Positions 63,074 to 64,000 of a stretch of DNA of 64,000 nt are shown one piece after another. How positions within the stretch are numbered: the first letter of the stretch is position 1; each line of letters begins with the position of its first letter. Source of the DNA: an uncultured Sutterella sp. Lineage in GTDB: Bacteria; Pseudomonadota; Gammaproteobacteria; Burkholderiales; Burkholderiaceae_F. The notes under the pieces were generated by a model. It saw only the letters and a program-made list of their open reading frames with translations, was not told the origin of the DNA and made no database searches. The stretch spans positions 1 to 64,000 of the forward strand of contig CATVXH010000001.1 in NCBI GenBank assembly GCA_958347955.1, read 5' to 3'. Made by a program: the position numbers and the translations under genes.

Positions 63074-63982
63074 ATGCAATCCACATCCAATCAATGGTCA
63101 GAACAATTGCTAATGCAGTTGGCCGGTCTCGATACCCAAACTTTTCCGAATTCCACCCTCTACATTGTGGGTTTGCCGATCGGAAACGCCGCCGATATCA
63201 CACTCAGGGCCTTATGGGTTTTAGCCGGTGCGGATGTGATAGCCGCGGAAGATACGCGCGAGACCAAAAAACTTTTAGAGCGTTTTTCCATTTCTGTGCC
63301 GACGGTAAATGTTCGCGAACACAATGAAATTGCTCAGTCCAATATGATAATTGAACGCCTGAAAAAGGGCGAAAAAGTAGCGATGGTGACCGACGCCGGG
63401 ACGCCTGCCGTCTCGGACCCCGGAGCCAGACTTGTTCGCGAGGTACTTAAGGCCGGATTCCGTGTCGTACCGATCCCGGGTGCCAGTGCCGTGGTGACCG
63501 CATTGTCAGCGGCAGGGCTCGAGCCGGCGGGATTTCACTTTGTCGGTTTTTTACCGCCGCAACCCAAAGCAAGGCATGAAGCGCTTCGCACCTTATTGGG
63601 ACAAAAAGAAAGTTTTGTTTTGTACGAAGCGCCGCACCGTATCAAAGACGTTTTAATGGATTTGGCTCAGCTGGCTCAACCTGAAAGACGCGTGGTTGTG
63701 GCCCGAGAGTTGACCAAAAAGTTTGAAACATTTTCTGTTTTGTCTGCCGCAGAACTCTCAGATTGGACTCAGGCGCATGAGCCCAGAGGGGAGTATGTGA
63801 TTTTGGTTGATGTTGCTGCGCAAACAGATAGGTTTGACTTGAGTGAAAAAGATAAACAGTGGCTCAGGGCGCTGGCGGGTACGATGCCAGCTTCTAAAGC
63901 CGCTGCGGCCGCAGCAAAGATTATCGGCTGCAGCCGCGATGAAGTGTATCGTTGGCTATTGTCTGAAAAAAGCTCAGGCTAA
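63074..63982 (+). CDS. rsmI: 16S rRNA (cytidine-1402 2'-O) methyltransferase
   Basis: This 302-residue tetrapyrrole-methylase-fold enzyme methylates C1402 of 16S rRNA. Family motifs are all present: GLPIGNAADITLRAL, AAEDTRETKKLL, VTDAGTPAVSDPG and IPGASAVVTALSAAGL, then VLYEAPHRIK. The N-terminus is about 25 residues longer than usual; ATG 63113 is an alternative start. A C-terminal alpha domain is visible (AKIIGCSRDEVYRWLL). It diverges from the LpoA-like gene with starts almost touching. The last 18 bases of the window after it hold nothing I recognise. Confidence 0.94.
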   Translation: MQSTSNQWSEQLLMQLAGLDTQTFPNSTLYIVGLPIGNAADITLRALWVLAGADVIAAEDTRETKKLLERFSISVPTVNVREHNEIAQSNMIIERLKKGEKVAMVTDAGTPAVSDPGARLVREVLKAGFRVVPIPGASAVVTALSAAGLEPAGFHFVGFLPPQPKARHEALRTLLGQKESFVLYEAPHRIKDVLMDLAQLAQPERRVVVARELTKKFETFSVLSAAELSDWTQAHEPRGEYVILVDVAAQTDRFDLSEKDKQWLRALAGTMPASKAAAAAAKIIGCSRDEVYRWLLSEKSSG

Positions 63983-64000
63983 TCATCGTCAGAGTCTTTT

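Noticed and set aside
1..64000. tRNA, rRNA, CRISPR array, IS element or prophage
   Set aside because: Spacers were read for cloverleaf-like ends, spaced direct repeats and transposase motifs; none was seen, although I could not run a dedicated search.

Overview
The window is a contiguous piece of bacterial chromosome with moderate to low GC and gene order typical of the order Burkholderiales (Betaproteobacteria). Markers are dnaA-dnaN-gyrB without recF, birA-coaX-SPOR protein, gatCAB, fmt-rsmB-DUF4390-ntrY-ntrX-trkA-trkH, and rsmI beside an LpoA-like gene. A menaquinone gene (menA), a periplasmic [FeFe]-hydrogenase set and the general AT-richness suggest an anaerobic gut-type member such as the family Sutterellaceae; that family assignment is inference. 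I see no tRNA, rRNA, CRISPR array, insertion sequence or prophage. The only stretch longer than 300 bases without a gene is 5457-6060, and it looks like a replication origin.

Layout. 1-5456: 3' end of dnaA, dnaN, gyrB and a 5'-nucleotidase, all on +. 5457-6060: very AT-rich DNA with five perfect DnaA boxes and several near matches. 6061-9206: a two-BON lipoprotein, then a permease/ATPase/binding-protein ABC importer of the sulfonate/nitrate/NMT1 class. 9244-11625 (-): a DacA-like protein whose catalytic motifs are all lost, a DUF493 protein and menA. 11749-14073 (+): birA, coaX and a SPOR-like protein. 14070-17315 (-): rlpA, an M20 dipeptidase, a small unknown gene and a HIT protein. 17556-20766 (+): gatCAB. 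20832-25504: pyrE (-), then xthA, rsuA and ampG (+), a UPF0149 protein (-) and a DUF1840 protein (+).

25501-34130 (-): fmt, rsmB, DUF4390, ntrY, ntrX, trkA and trkH as one tightly packed block. 34245-39171: an alpha/beta hydrolase (+) sitting between def (-) and fmt, then a strongly diverged dprA and topB (+). 39214-40536 (-): CNNM/CorC-type CBS membrane protein. 40763-44588 (+): polar amino-acid ABC importer (binding protein and two permeases, no ATPase) ending in a DUF1857/AtaL-like gene. 44617-48302 (+): tex and an M20 peptidase. 48406-49710 (-): uracil/xanthine permease. 49843-51447 (+): prfC.

51504-56350 (-): hydrogenase region. hydA (H-cluster large subunit), hydB (Tat-signal small subunit) and a cytochrome b form a likely membrane-anchored periplasmic enzyme exchanging electrons with the (mena)quinone pool. 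hydF and hydE follow after a terminator-like hairpin. hydG, the third usual maturase, is not in the window. 56572-61787 (-): a HemN/HemW-like radical SAM protein, a long-chain acyl-CoA ligase and the ABC-F ATPase uup. 61795-63982: an LpoA-like protein (-) divergent from rsmI (+).

The most notable points are the origin about 5 kb downstream of dnaA, the catalytically dead DacA paralogue, the hydrogenase module without hydG, the degenerate DprA, and an amino-acid importer without its ATPase. Gene starts were chosen from ribosome-binding sites and family N-termini, so several differ from the longest open frame.
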